Shown one piece after another: positions 7,856 through 16,821 of a DNA stretch of 64,000 nt. Source of the DNA: Flavobacterium sp. GTDB lineage: Bacteria; Bacteroidota; Bacteroidia; Flavobacteriales; Flavobacteriaceae. The notes beneath the pieces are model-generated. The model was not told the DNA's origin. It worked only from the letters and a program-made list of their open reading frames with translations, and made no database searches. A program made the position numbers and the translations under genes. Position 1 is the first letter of the stretch; each line of letters begins with the position of its first letter. The DNA lies in NCBI GenBank assembly GCA_012837155.1, contig CP051546.1, positions 1,033,075-1,097,074 of the forward strand, written 5' to 3'.

Positions 7856-8728
7856 TTAAGCATTTGCCGTTACGGCTTCTTTGTCAATTTTTCCAATTAA
7901 TCCAGCTAACACTTTTCCAGGGCCAACTTCAGTAAATAAAGTGGCACCGTCTTGTATCATTTGTTGCACGGATTGTGTCCATTTTACAGGCGCAGTCAAT
8001 TGTATAATTAAATTTTTCTTGATTTCATTGGCGTCCGAAACTGCAGTTGCCGTTACGTTTTGATATACAGGACAAACAGGAGTAGAGAAAGTTGTTGCCT
8101 CAATAGCAGCGGCTAATTCCTCTCTGGCGGGTTCCATCATTGGAGAGTGAAAACCACCACCCACAGGTAATAATAATGCGCGTTTTGCACCAGCGACTTT
8201 CATTGCCTCACAGGCTTTTTCTACTGCCAAAGTTTCGCCCGAAATTACTAATTGCCCGGGACAATTGTAATTTGCTGCTACTACAATTCCGTCGATTGAA
8301 GCGCAAACCTCTTCAACGATATTATCTGCTAATCCTAAAACTGCCGCCATTGTCGAAGGTTTTATTTCACAGGCTTTTTGCATTGCCAAGGCGCGTTGCG
8401 AAACCAATCGCAATCCATCTTCAAATGACAAAACACCATTAGCGACTAATGCTGAAAATTCGCCCAAAGAATGACCCGCCACCATTTCTGGTTTAAAATT
8501 CTCTAAGGTTTTTGCTAAAATTACCGAATGCAAGAAGATTGCTGGTTGGGTAACTTTGGTCTCTTTTAATTCTTCGGCTGTACCTTCAAACATAATGTCG
8601 GTAATGCGGAAACCTAATATTTCATTGGCTTTTTCGAATAGGTCTTTGGCTAATGTTGAGTTTTCATATAAGTCTTTGCCCATTCCGATAAATTGTGCTC
8701 CTTGACCTGGAAATACGTATGCTTTCAT
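7856..8728 (-). CDS. fabD: Malonyl-CoA:ACP transacylase FabD (290 aa)
   Basis: FabD loads malonate from CoA onto acyl carrier protein for type II fatty acid synthesis in the cytoplasm. Seen directly: FPGQGAQF (residues 6-13), the nucleophile elbow GHSLGEF with Ser87, and GGGFHSPMM carrying the second catalytic residue, His, at about 194. Length fits the family. Start ATG 8728. Immediately upstream lies an unusual tract of GTTTAA heptamers (8735-8813), so its leader or promoter region is repetitive. The gene is not next to other fab genes here; fabH is 40 kb away. Confidence 0.95.
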   Translation of the reverse strand: MKAYVFPGQGAQFIGMGKDLYENSTLAKDLFEKANEILGFRITDIMFEGTAEELKETKVTQPAIFLHSVILAKTLENFKPEMVAGHSLGEFSALVANGVLSFEDGLRLVSQRALAMQKACEIKPSTMAAVLGLADNIVEEVCASIDGIVVAANYNCPGQLVISGETLAVEKACEAMKVAGAKRALLLPVGGGFHSPMMEPAREELAAAIEATTFSTPVCPVYQNVTATAVSDANEIKKNLIIQLTAPVKWTQSVQQMIQDGATLFTEVGPGKVLAGLIGKIDKEAVTANA

Positions 8729-8734
8729 CTATTT

Positions 8735-8813
8735 TAGTTTAAAAGTTTAAGGTTTAAAAGTTTAAAGTTTAAAGTTTAAGGTTTAAGGTTTAAGGTTTGA
8801 AAGTTTAAAGTTT
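8735..8813. repeat. GTTTAAA/GTTTAAG tandem tract upstream of fabD
   Basis: About eleven degenerate copies of a 7-base unit (GTTTAAA or GTTTAAG) in a row, starting 7 bases upstream of the fabD start. Related units recur at 57306-57406 and 62010-62040. Confidence 0.85.
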
Positions 8814-8887
8814 CTCCAAAAAGGAGCACTAAAAACGGTTTGTAAAAATAGTATTTTTTTGGGATTTATTAGGAAAGATATAAATAA

Positions 8888-8928
8888 CATAAACGGCTAT
8901 GCTTGCTAATGAAGTATAGCCGTTTATG
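8888..8928. terminator. Strong hairpin downstream of the pirin gene
   Basis: Perfect 13-bp inverted repeat, CATAAACGGCTAT (8888-8900) with ATAGCCGTTTATG (8916-8928), 15-nt loop. No good T run follows on either strand, so termination is likely but not certain. It lies 20 bases past the pirin stop. Confidence 0.55.
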
Positions 8929-8947
8929 GTATAAGGATAGTTTAAAA

Positions 8948-9664
8948 TTAGTGCTCCATAGGAATTTCCATGAGCAAAAATTTCGCATCAGTTGTGGCTT
9001 TAATGTCTAGAGTTTTAAAATCGGTAATGCCTAAGCCATCACGTGTTTCTAATTCTTGACCATCAATAGTGATTGTTCCAGAAATGACAAAAGCATACAT
9101 GCCGTTTCTTTCTTTTTTTAATTCGTATTTTTTAGAAAAATCTGCGTCAAAATCAGCTAAATAAAACCAAGCCTCTTGATGAATCCAAACGCCTGCATCA
9201 TCAGGATTTGGCGAAAGTATTTGAGCAAAATTATTTTTTTGTTCAGCAGTATCCAAAGTGATTTGTTGGTAGCGCGGCGTTACATTTCTGGTTTTTGGGA
9301 ACAGCCAAATCTGGAATAATTTGGTGCGCTGACTCGCGTTTGGATTAAATTCGCTATGCTGAATTCCGGTTCCAGCACTCATTACTTGAACGTCTCCAGT
9401 TTTGATAGTTGCGGCATTTCCCATGCTGTCTTTGTGTGCTAAATCGCCTTCTAATGGAATAGTAATAATTTCCATATTGTCGTGAGGATGTGTTCCAAAG
9501 CCCATTCCAGGAGCCACAGTATCATCGTTTAAAACGCGTAACATTCCGAACTGAATTCTATTTGGATTGTACCAACTGGCAAAACTAAAACTGTGATAAG
9601 CGTTTAACCATCCGTGATCTGCGTGTCCTCTAGTGTTTGCTTTATGTAAAACTGTGGTTGCCAT
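8948..9664 (-). CDS. Pirin family protein (cupin, 238 aa)
   Basis: Two cupin domains with the metal ligands of pirin/YhhW: GFGTHPHDNMEII gives His59 and His61, and GTGIQHSEFNP gives His103 and Glu105. Family members bind Fe or another divalent metal and some have quercetinase activity; the physiological substrate is mostly unknown. N-terminus TRGHADHGWLNAYHSFSFA is typical. Start ATG 9664. The gene lies next to, and in the same orientation as, a Crp-type regulator gene, which could control it. No indel. Confidence 0.9.
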   Translation of the reverse strand: MATTVLHKANTRGHADHGWLNAYHSFSFASWYNPNRIQFGMLRVLNDDTVAPGMGFGTHPHDNMEIITIPLEGDLAHKDSMGNAATIKTGDVQVMSAGTGIQHSEFNPNASQRTKLFQIWLFPKTRNVTPRYQQITLDTAEQKNNFAQILSPNPDDAGVWIHQEAWFYLADFDADFSKKYELKKERNGMYAFVISGTITIDGQELETRDGLGITDFKTLDIKATTDAKFLLMEIPMEH

Positions 9665-9743
9665 ACTAATTTGCGTTTAGTGATTATTGTTATGCAAAGG
9701 TACATTTGATGTTAGTAAAAGTCACTTAACCTAGATTAAGAAA

Positions 9744-10319
9744 TTATTTTCGCATCATTTTGCTTTTCATTTTACTAAAAAACTCGGGGGTAACCCCAAG
9801 ATAGGAAGCGATTTGTTTTTGCGGCACTTTTTGCATTAAGTCACGGTGTTTGCTACAAAACTTTTCGAAGCGTTCTTCGGCGGTTAAACTCAAGTTATCC
9901 ATCAATCGTTCCTGATGTGATACTAAAGAATTTTCGGCAAGAATCCTGAAAAAACGTTCTAGTTTAGGTATTTTTTGATATAAAATTTCTTGATTTTCTT
10001 TGGGTAATAAAACCACTTCGGCATTCTCTAGGACTTCAATAAAAAGATTTCCTGGTTTTTGAGAAAGCAAACTGTACATATCATCAATCCACCAACCGCT
10101 ACAAGCAAAACTCAAAACGTGTTCTACACTATTATCGTTACTGTTAAAACTTCGCAACACGCCCGAATTGACAAAATAGGAATTCTTGCAGATTTCGCCT
10201 GCGTGGAGCAAAATGGTTTTTGCTTTGTATTGGCAGATTTCTGTTTTAGATAAAAAGAGTTTTTGCTCTTGTGGAGTCAGACTAATATGTTTTGACAAAT
10301 TGTCAATGATTAGAGTCAT
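9744..10319 (-). CDS. Crp/Fnr-family transcriptional regulator (191 aa)
   Basis: An N-terminal cyclic-nucleotide-binding-like beta-roll (KAKTILLHAGEICKNSYFVNSGVLRSF, about residues 33-59) is followed by a C-terminal helix-turn-helix, KQIASYLGVTPEFFSKMKSKM (about 168-188). No Fnr-type cysteine cluster is seen. Such short Crp-like regulators in Bacteroidota sense unknown ligands. The chosen start is the ATG reading MTLIIDNLSKH; it overlaps the 3' end of the upstream CxxC protein gene by about 17 bases, so they are one transcript. The exact base of the start is uncertain by one because of poly-T runs nearby. Confidence 0.8.
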   Translation of the reverse strand: MTLIIDNLSKHISLTPQEQKLFLSKTEICQYKAKTILLHAGEICKNSYFVNSGVLRSFNSNDNSVEHVLSFACSGWWIDDMYSLLSQKPGNLFIEVLENAEVVLLPKENQEILYQKIPKLERFFRILAENSLVSHQERLMDNLSLTAEERFEKFCSKHRDLMQKVPQKQIASYLGVTPEFFSKMKSKMMRK

Positions 10320-10647
10320 TTTTTTTCTTCTTTTTTTCGGGCAATACTTTAAAATAGCTGGATTTGAAACGGTTGTCAACTATTTCTCCTGTTACTTCGG
10401 CTTTTCTTATAGCCGAGCAAAAACCGTTATCTGCGTGTGCGTCGCCGTGAGAGTCTATTGTAGTTCCGTCTACAAAATAGGTTTTTCCATCGATTCGAAC
10501 GGCGAGTTCACAGCCTTTTCCTGTCATTCCAAATTGGCATTGACCGCAAGATGCTTCTACGATTTGAACTTTGGGTTGCTCTTTTTTATCTTGAGCCTGT
10601 AATAATAGTGCAGAAAATAGGAATAATGACAAGAATAATTTTTTCAT
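10303..10647 (-). CDS. Small secreted CxxC protein, DUF6370-like (114 aa)
   Basis: Signal peptide MKKLFLSLFLFSALLLQAQ (residues 1-19), then ASCGQCQFGMTGKGCELAVRIDGKTYFVDG and ADNGFCSAIRKAEVTGEIV. Four cysteines, including CGQC, suggest metal binding or a redox role in the periplasm. The sequence resembles small flavobacterial DUF6370 proteins, from memory of the family; its function is unknown. The C-terminus is Lys rich (PEKKKKKND) and the gene overlaps the Crp-type regulator gene. Confidence 0.65.
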   Translation of the reverse strand: MKKLFLSLFLFSALLLQAQDKKEQPKVQIVEASCGQCQFGMTGKGCELAVRIDGKTYFVDGTTIDSHGDAHADNGFCSAIRKAEVTGEIVDNRFKSSYFKVLPEKKKKKNDSNH

Positions 10648-10838
10648 ATGTTGATATTTATTGATTTTTATCGGTCATATGTAATTCGCATATCATCATT
10701 GGTGTTTGCGACCCAATAACGGTCATGCTCATTTCATAATGTAATTGCTTTTTTGAATATATAAATTGCCTATTTTGATTTGTACTTGCTCATTTTGTTT
10801 TAGAAATCGTTCTACTAAGGTAGCTTTTTTTTAGAGAT

Positions 10839-12695
10839 TTATTCTTCCTCGATCTCAAATTCGGCATCTTTTTCCCAAATTTCCATTTCGCAGGGTTTAC
10901 AATTGAATTTGAGTTTGTATTCTAATTCGCCTTGCTTCAAAACCAAAGGTTCTTTGAGCTTGGTTTCCATATTTGGATGGTATTTTGGGCATTTTTCTAA
11001 TTCGTATTTGATGCAATATTTGGTAGTCATTACCCGAGATTTTCCAGGATCCCATTGCAACTCAAAAGCTTTTTCAATTTCGGTAACGCCGTGACGTTCG
11101 TAGAATTTTCGAGCCAATTTATTCGAAACATTGTACATGAAATCCAATTTGGTTTCAGGATAAGGATGCGATGTTTTTACTAATGGGTGTTCTTCGCGTT
11201 TATAGTTAGCGAGACGAATTTCGGATAATTGTTCGAAAACCGTTCGGCGCATTTCGTTGATTTTAGAAATAGGAAGAAACCAATTTTGCGAGAATAGAAT
11301 CGTTATCTCATCAGCAGTATAAGGGGTAAAGCCTGTTTTTGCTAATTGGATTTTGATGTTTTCCTCGATTGATTGGTTGTTTTTGGTTTGCTCTTTTGCG
11401 TGAACTAAATTTGTTGTGCTCAGATTGCCATCTTCGTCGGTGGCGATGAGTTCAAAGCCTTTTTCGGTTTCGGTTAATAATAAAGTGGTGCTTATTTTTC
11501 GAATAGCACTGTCTTCTCGTTCCACGATTTTGATGAAAGCAGCATCGTTGTTTCGATAAATAAAACTCCCTTCTTTTATTTCTTTTAAAACATTAGGATA
11601 AGCTAGTCCCTGTTCGACCTTGTTGACATAAATTCCATCGGCTTCGTTGTTTTCATTGATGAAACAAAGACCGTCACCGTTGTTTAATAATTCGCCATTT
11701 TCGATTTGGTAAGCATTTCCTACGGTTTTGATGAGTTTTCCAATGTATTGTCCTTTCGATTTTGGACTTTCCCAAGAGCCAATAGATTGGTGTCTTTCGT
11801 TGACAAAATAATCAGTATACCCGCGATTGAATGTGCGGCTTAAAGCAGCATCGAAAGTATAGGTACATTTTCCCGAAGAAGCTTTGGTATATTTGTCGTT
11901 TCCTTCCAGAAAAGTGTCTAGTTTTTGGCGCAAATAAGAAACATTATTTTTCACATAGACAATGTCTTTCAAGCGGCCTTCAATTTTAAACGAGCAAATT
12001 CCGGCTTCAATTAGATTTGGAATCTGATCCGAAACGTCGAAATCCTTGATAGAAAGTAAATGGCTATTCTTGATTAAAGTTTCGCCGTGACCATCAATTA
12101 GGTTGTAGGGCAAACGACAGTTTTGAGCACAAGAACCCCGATTGGCAGAGCGTTCGCCATTGGCCACACTCATGTAGCAATTGCCACTAAAAGAAACGCA
12201 CAAGGCCCCAGTCACAAAGAATTCTAATTCGACATCGCTTGCTTCGCTGATTTCCTTGATTTGGTGTAAGTTTAATTCGCGGGCTAAAACGACGCGTTTC
12301 ATTCCGGCATCTTTTAGAAACTTAATTTTATCCGCATCACGGTTGTTTGCTTGTGTGCTGGCGTGCAAAACTATGGGAGGTAAGTCCATTTCCATGATGG
12401 CCATATCCTGAACGATGAGAGCATCAACACCAATATCATATAATTTCCAAATCATTTGGCGACAAGCTTCGAGTTCGTTGTCGTATAAAATGGTGTTGAC
12501 CACCACAAAAACTTGGGCGTTGAATAAATGGGTGTATTTCACTAATTCGGCTACATCTTCAAGGGAGTTGTGAGCGTTAGAACGCGCTCCAAATTGTGGT
12601 GCTCCAATATACACTGCATCGGCACCAGCGTTGATGGCCGCCATGCCATGAATTAAATCTTTGGCGGGAGCTAGTATCTCTATTTTTTTCTTCAT
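10839..12695 (-). CDS. U32-family peptidase / rRNA hydroxylation-type protein (618 aa)
   Basis: N-terminal U32 domain: EILAPAKDLIHGMAAINAGADAVYIG (residues 5-30) and the family signature ELEFFVTGALCVSFSGNCYMS at about 157-177, followed by GSCAQNCRLPYN with the cysteines linked in TrhP/RlhA proteins to Fe-S cluster binding. The C-terminal half carries further cysteines (KYCIKYELEKCPKYHP and KFNCKPCEMEIW). U32 proteins are now mostly tied to prephenate-dependent hydroxylation of tRNA or rRNA rather than proteolysis; which one applies here is not decidable. Start ATG 12695. Intact, and monocistronic as far as seen. Confidence 0.85.
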   Translation of the reverse strand: MKKKIEILAPAKDLIHGMAAINAGADAVYIGAPQFGARSNAHNSLEDVAELVKYTHLFNAQVFVVVNTILYDNELEACRQMIWKLYDIGVDALIVQDMAIMEMDLPPIVLHASTQANNRDADKIKFLKDAGMKRVVLARELNLHQIKEISEASDVELEFFVTGALCVSFSGNCYMSVANGERSANRGSCAQNCRLPYNLIDGHGETLIKNSHLLSIKDFDVSDQIPNLIEAGICSFKIEGRLKDIVYVKNNVSYLRQKLDTFLEGNDKYTKASSGKCTYTFDAALSRTFNRGYTDYFVNERHQSIGSWESPKSKGQYIGKLIKTVGNAYQIENGELLNNGDGLCFINENNEADGIYVNKVEQGLAYPNVLKEIKEGSFIYRNNDAAFIKIVEREDSAIRKISTTLLLTETEKGFELIATDEDGNLSTTNLVHAKEQTKNNQSIEENIKIQLAKTGFTPYTADEITILFSQNWFLPISKINEMRRTVFEQLSEIRLANYKREEHPLVKTSHPYPETKLDFMYNVSNKLARKFYERHGVTEIEKAFELQWDPGKSRVMTTKYCIKYELEKCPKYHPNMETKLKEPLVLKQGELEYKLKFNCKPCEMEIWEKDAEFEIEEE

Positions 12696-12931
12696 CTATT
12701 GGATGATCATTTTATAATTGCTACAATTTTAGGCTTTTAGACTTTCGCCTAAAAAAGTTTGCAAAGTTCCTATATTTTATTCGGGATTTCTAATTCGGGG
12801 ATGGATTTTTTAGAAAATAGTTGGGGTAAGGGAAGGACAGACTGTAACTTAAAGGTGTTGTTTGTTTGGTAGTGTGGGGTTAAGTGACAGCTATGGTATA
12901 ATGTCGCATTTTGAAATCTAATAAAATGATA

Positions 12932-14197
12932 GGTTCTACTGGGTTTTGTGTGAAAAGCCATTTAAGTCTCCGTGAAAAAATAGGATAGCGGTTCTGAAAT
13001 TTTGCTTATTTCTGTATCCACGTCCTATTCGTTTTAGTTCTTCAATTGCTCCGTTTATTCTTTCTGCTCTAGCATTATTAGAGCCTGTTACTATTGCATT
13101 TAATATTCCTTGAAAATGCCTGTCGAACATTTTTACTACTTCTACTATTTCTGGAATCTTACTATAAAGGGCACTTCGTCTCCAATTTGCTAGTATTAAA
13201 AAAGCATTTTCTTTGGTTTTCTGCCTAAATTGTATGTCTCTAAAATTCTCTTTTATTCTCCATGCTTTAGAGACCTCATAATTCACTTTGTCGATGGATT
13301 CAAATATAATTCGTTGTTTTTCAGTCATATTAGAGATGTCTTTTAACCAAATGTACTTTGTCTTTTTTAATTCTTCTACCTCACGAACTTCTCTTCTTCG
13401 GACTTTATCAACGGCTTTGTTGAGATAGCCTACTAAATGAAAATTATCATGGCAATGAATCGCTTTTTCGAAGTGTGTTTTTGCTCCATATATAAAAGCA
13501 TCCCACATATCTGTGCATATCGTTTTACCTCATCACGCTGGTCTTTAGTGAGCTTGTTGCAAAGTTTGTCAACACTTTCTTTGGTTCTACCCTCAACAAC
13601 ATCTATAACTACTCCTGTAGATTCCTCCGATAGAATACTAAAATAATCATGTCCTCTTGAGACTGATTTTTCATCAATACTCAAATAATAATATCTATCA
13701 TCGGCACTTCTTTTACTCATTCCTCGTTCAACAAAATTGTGCATTACTCTATGTACTTGATCAAAACTTAAGCCTAATAATCTCGCCGTTTTACTCTGAC
13801 TTTTAGTGCATTGTAATGTGTCTAAAGTTTTTTTTCAAGTAACCAAGTCATCCGCTCATAAGGTTCTGCCCAAGGAACATCGATGGTTTTTACTTTGTTA
13901 TTGCTGTCTTTGTATCTTGGCAAATTACAATAAATAAATGTCTTGTATTGCCATAAATCTAAATGTCGCCATTTACGTTCCGCTCTATCATCATAAAGGT
14001 CATATTCTAAATCGCCTATTTTATATTTTTTTGGCTCATAATAAAGATAAACATGCACTTCTAGCTTTTCTTCGCTTATATCTAACTTAGATAACTTCCA
14101 ACCATCTTGGATGGGTAAAATAATTTTCTCTAGTATTGTTCTGATGTCGTATTCCATTTTGTAAATTTACAACTTTCACAAAATATCCAGTAGAACC
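12932..14197 (-). mobile_element. ISL3-family insertion sequence, 1266 bp, with 8-bp target duplication
   Basis: 24-bp inverted repeats at both ends (12932-12955 and 14174-14197, 20 of 24 or better identical, both beginning GGTTCTACTGG) are flanked by the direct repeat AAATGATA (12924-12931 and 14198-14205). The element carries one transposase on the minus strand. The perfect 8-bp duplication indicates a recent insertion. Confidence 0.92.
12936..14157 (-). CDS. ISL3-family transposase with two frame breaks (about 407 aa when joined)
   Basis: Three frames read in order: an N-terminal part (14157 to 13822) with DRAERKWRHLDLWQYKTF, the ISL3 pattern before the catalytic domain; a middle part with TKSQSKTARLLGLSFDQVHRVM, then YLSIDEKSVSRGHDYFSIL carrying the first catalytic Asp; and a C-terminal part (13508 to 12936) with MWDAFIYGAKTHF, HCHDNFHLV and NNARAERINGAIEELKRIGRGYRN with the catalytic Glu region. 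The breaks fall at the T8 run 13828-13835 and near 13510. One base added at each restores 407 codons. The usual N-terminal zinc-finger cysteines of the family are absent. Confidence 0.85.
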
Positions 14198-14242
14198 AAA
14201 TGATATAAGTCTTTGATTATAAATAGATTTTATCACTATTCA

Positions 14243-14278
14243 TTCGTTTGACTTTATGACATTAAAACTTTCGACTTA
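14243..14278. repeat. 36-bp dispersed repeat, copy A
   Basis: Identical to 48891-48926, 34.6 kb away in the same orientation. It starts TTCGTTTGAC and ends TTTCGACTTA. It lies between the ISL3 element and the aminotransferase terminator and codes for nothing. Confidence 0.9.
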
Positions 14279-14298
14279 CTTATATCCAAATAAAACAA

Positions 14299-14327
14299 AA
14301 AATACCCCAGTTATCCTGAGGTATTTT
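14299..14327 (-). terminator. Terminator of the aminotransferase gene
   Basis: AAAATACC (14299-14306) pairs with GGTATTTT (14320-14327), with an inner CAG/CTG pair; on the minus strand a T run follows the stem. Confidence 0.8.
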
Positions 14328-14387
14328 CATCATTTATTGTTTTGTTAGATCATTTGACGTTCTAACCTTTGACTTTAAGACTTTCGA

Positions 14388-15578
14388 TTATCCAGCCAAA
14401 GCGTCTTTGATTCTTTTTAAAGCTTCTTTTAATAATTCGTCGCTGGTAGCGTAAGAAAATCGGATGCAGTTTGGGTTTCCAAAAGCGTCTCCAGTTACGG
14501 TAGCTACACAGGCTTCGGCTAAAAGATACATTGAAACGTCGTTCGCATTGTTGATTTTAGTTCCTTTTAATGTTTTTCCGAAGAAAGAAGAAACGTCTGG
14601 AAATACATAAAAGGCTCCTTCTGGAACGTTGATTTTGATTCCTGGAATTTCTTTTAACAACCCAACGACTAAATCTCTACGGCTATGAAACGCTTGAACC
14701 ATGTGATTTAGCACACTTGGGTCTGCGTCTACGGCAGTAATGGTAGCACGTTGCGCAATAGAATTGGCTCCAGAAGTGACTTGACCTTGAATTTTTGTAC
14801 ACGCTTTTGCGATAAATTCTGGGGCACCAATGTAACCTATTCTGTATCCTGTCATTGCAAAAGCTTTGGCAACTCCGTTTACAGTAACTGTTTTTTCTAA
14901 CATTCCAGGAATAGATCCGATGCTACAAAAAGTTCCAGAGAAATTAATGTGTTCGTAGATTTCGTCAGCAACGACGATGATGTTTGGGTATTTTTCTAAT
15001 ACTTTCGCCAAAGCAGTTAATTCTTCTCTGTTATAGACGGATCCCGATGGATTGCATGGAGAAGAGAACCACATCATTTTTGTTTTTGGTGTGATGGCAG
15101 CTTCTAATTGTTCTGGTGTGATTTTGAAATCTGTTTCTACAGATGTTGGCACTTCTACCGGAACTCCGCCAGATAATTTTACAATTTCGAAATAAGAAAC
15201 CCAGTATGGTGCTGGTAAAATTACTTCGTCACCGTCGTTTAGCATTACTTGGGCAATATTGTATAATGATTGTTTTGCTCCAGTTGAAACTACAATTTGG
15301 GATGGTTTGTAATCTAAATTGTTGTCTCTTTTGAATTTTCGGCAAATGGCTTCTTTCAAATCACCGTATCCGTCAACTGGAGAGTAGGTGCTGTAATTGT
15401 CATCGATGGCGCGTTTTGCAGCTTCTTTGATGAAATCTGGAGTGTTAAAATCAGGTTCGCCTAAACTTAAACTGATAATATCTTTTCCTTGTGCTTTTAA
15501 TTCTCTGGCTAATGCAGCCATTGCCAATGTTTGTGAGGTAGCTAAATTGTTAATTCTGTCTGAAAGCAAATTGTTCAT
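14388..15578 (-). CDS. Pyridoxal-phosphate aminotransferase, class I (aspartate aminotransferase type, 396 aa)
   Basis: Fold-type I aminotransferase: SLGEPDFNTPDFI (about residues 38-50), the Tyr-rich YSTYSPVDGYGDLKEAI, the VVSTGAKQSLYN phosphate-binding region, NPSGSVYNREEL, DEIYEHINF with the pyridine-binding Asp, and VNGVAKAFAMTGYRIGYIG with the Schiff-base lysine. It would transfer amino groups from aspartate or a related amino acid to 2-oxoglutarate. ATG 15578 (MNNLLSDRINNLATSQTLAM) is the family start; the frame is open further upstream but runs into the desaturase gene region without similarity. Followed by its own terminator. Confidence 0.9.
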   Translation of the reverse strand: MNNLLSDRINNLATSQTLAMAALARELKAQGKDIISLSLGEPDFNTPDFIKEAAKRAIDDNYSTYSPVDGYGDLKEAICRKFKRDNNLDYKPSQIVVSTGAKQSLYNIAQVMLNDGDEVILPAPYWVSYFEIVKLSGGVPVEVPTSVETDFKITPEQLEAAITPKTKMMWFSSPCNPSGSVYNREELTALAKVLEKYPNIIVVADEIYEHINFSGTFCSIGSIPGMLEKTVTVNGVAKAFAMTGYRIGYIGAPEFIAKACTKIQGQVTSGANSIAQRATITAVDADPSVLNHMVQAFHSRRDLVVGLLKEIPGIKINVPEGAFYVFPDVSSFFGKTLKGTKINNANDVSMYLLAEACVATVTGDAFGNPNCIRFSYATSDELLKEALKRIKDALAG

Positions 15579-15622
15579 TAAAATGTAATTTTGATTTATA
15601 AAGTCTATTTGTGTTATCTTTT

Positions 15623-16717
15623 TTATTGTAAAGCGGGGCGCATTCCCAATTCTTTTAAATGCTTGAAATGAGCAATAACCGCGGCTGTCATTGTTTTGTA
15701 TTCGTAATAGGGCAATTGGCATTCTTTAGCAGTTTCTTTTACGATTTTTGCAATTTTTCCATAATGAATATGACTGATATGCGGAAAAATATGATGCTCA
15801 ATTTGGTGGTTTAATCCTCCGGTATACCAGTTTACAATTCTGTTTTTCGGAGCAAAATTAACGGTGGTAAACAATTGATGAATGGCCCAAGTGTTTTCCA
15901 TTTCGCCATTTTCATTGGGTTGTGGATTAGCGGCTTCATCTACTACATGTGCTAATTGGAATACAATACTCAAGATTAATCCGGCTGTATAATGCATTAC
16001 AAAAAATCCAACCAACACTTTCCACCAAGTGATTCCAATAACGATGGGTAAAACAATCCAAATGGCTAAATAAATAATTTTTGTGATTATTAATGTTGTC
16101 CAAAGTATTTTTGGACTTTTTGGTTCGCCATACGATAGTTTCCTTTTTAGGTAATTGCTCATTTGCTTGAAATCAGTAGTAATGGCCCAATTAAAAGTCA
16201 ATAAACCGTATAAAAACACAGCATAATATTGTTGAAATTTATGAAATTTATACCATGGTGCTTCTTTAGAAAAACGCATAATTCTTCCTGCTTCCAAGTC
16301 TTCGTCGTGACCAATGATGTTGGTGTATGTATGATGTAAAACATTGTGTTGTACCTGCCAGTTGTGTACATTTCCGGCCAAAATATAAATGGTTCCTCCC
16401 ATAAATTTATTAACCCAACTTTTGGTCGAATACGAACCGTGATTGGCATCGTGCATTACATTCATTCCAATTCCTGCCATCCCAATTCCCATAACAATAG
16501 TCAATACCAAGTGTGTCCAAAATGGCATGGGTAAAGTGAGTATCAAAAAGTAAGGAACTAAAAAAACGGTAAAAAGAATTATAGTTTTCAAATGAATTTT
16601 CCAATTACCTGTTTTTGGTATGTTGTTTTCTTTGAAATAGTTGTTTACCCGAGAATTAAGCGTTCTAAAAAACTTTAGATTGTCTTGCTTTGCAAATGTA
16701 GGGGAGACCTTGTTCAT
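15623..16717 (-). CDS. Membrane fatty acid desaturase, acyl-lipid/linoleoyl-CoA type (364 aa)
   Basis: The three histidine boxes of di-iron front-end desaturases are present: HDANHGSYS (about residue 90), HNVLHHTYTN (about 124) and HQIEHHIFPH (about 313). Several membrane spans lie between (IILFTVFLVPYFLILTL, LVLTIVMGIGMAGIG, IIYLAIWIVLPIVIGI). It introduces a double bond into membrane-lipid acyl chains. There is no fused cytochrome b5 domain. Start ATG 16717 with a TATCTTTG promoter box about 20 bases upstream on the same strand. No indel. Confidence 0.92.
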   Translation of the reverse strand: MNKVSPTFAKQDNLKFFRTLNSRVNNYFKENNIPKTGNWKIHLKTIILFTVFLVPYFLILTLPMPFWTHLVLTIVMGIGMAGIGMNVMHDANHGSYSTKSWVNKFMGGTIYILAGNVHNWQVQHNVLHHTYTNIIGHDEDLEAGRIMRFSKEAPWYKFHKFQQYYAVFLYGLLTFNWAITTDFKQMSNYLKRKLSYGEPKSPKILWTTLIITKIIYLAIWIVLPIVIGITWWKVLVGFFVMHYTAGLILSIVFQLAHVVDEAANPQPNENGEMENTWAIHQLFTTVNFAPKNRIVNWYTGGLNHQIEHHIFPHISHIHYGKIAKIVKETAKECQLPYYEYKTMTAAVIAHFKHLKELGMRPALQ

Positions 16718-16737
16718 TGTTAAATTTGAGTATTGTG

Positions 16738-16745
16738 CAAAGATA
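16738..16745 (-). promoter_or_regulatory. Bacteroidota -7 box for the desaturase
   Basis: On the minus strand this reads TATCTTTG (consensus TAnnTTTG), 21 bases before the desaturase start. Confidence 0.55.
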
Positions 16746-16821
16746 ATTATTATAAATTTTCAATCTGCAAATTAGAGTTAAATATTCAATACTAAAAACA
16801 TTACTTTTGTTAAAATTTTTG

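Noticed and set aside
12727..12754. Hairpin TTTTAGGC/GCCTAAAA near the U32 gene start
   Set aside because: It lies upstream of the start of the minus-strand gene and has a 12-nt loop; too weak to call a terminator or riboswitch.
12770..12961. Short frame before the ISL3 element
   Set aside because: No recognisable protein, crosses the IS end and target duplication, and has low-complexity composition.
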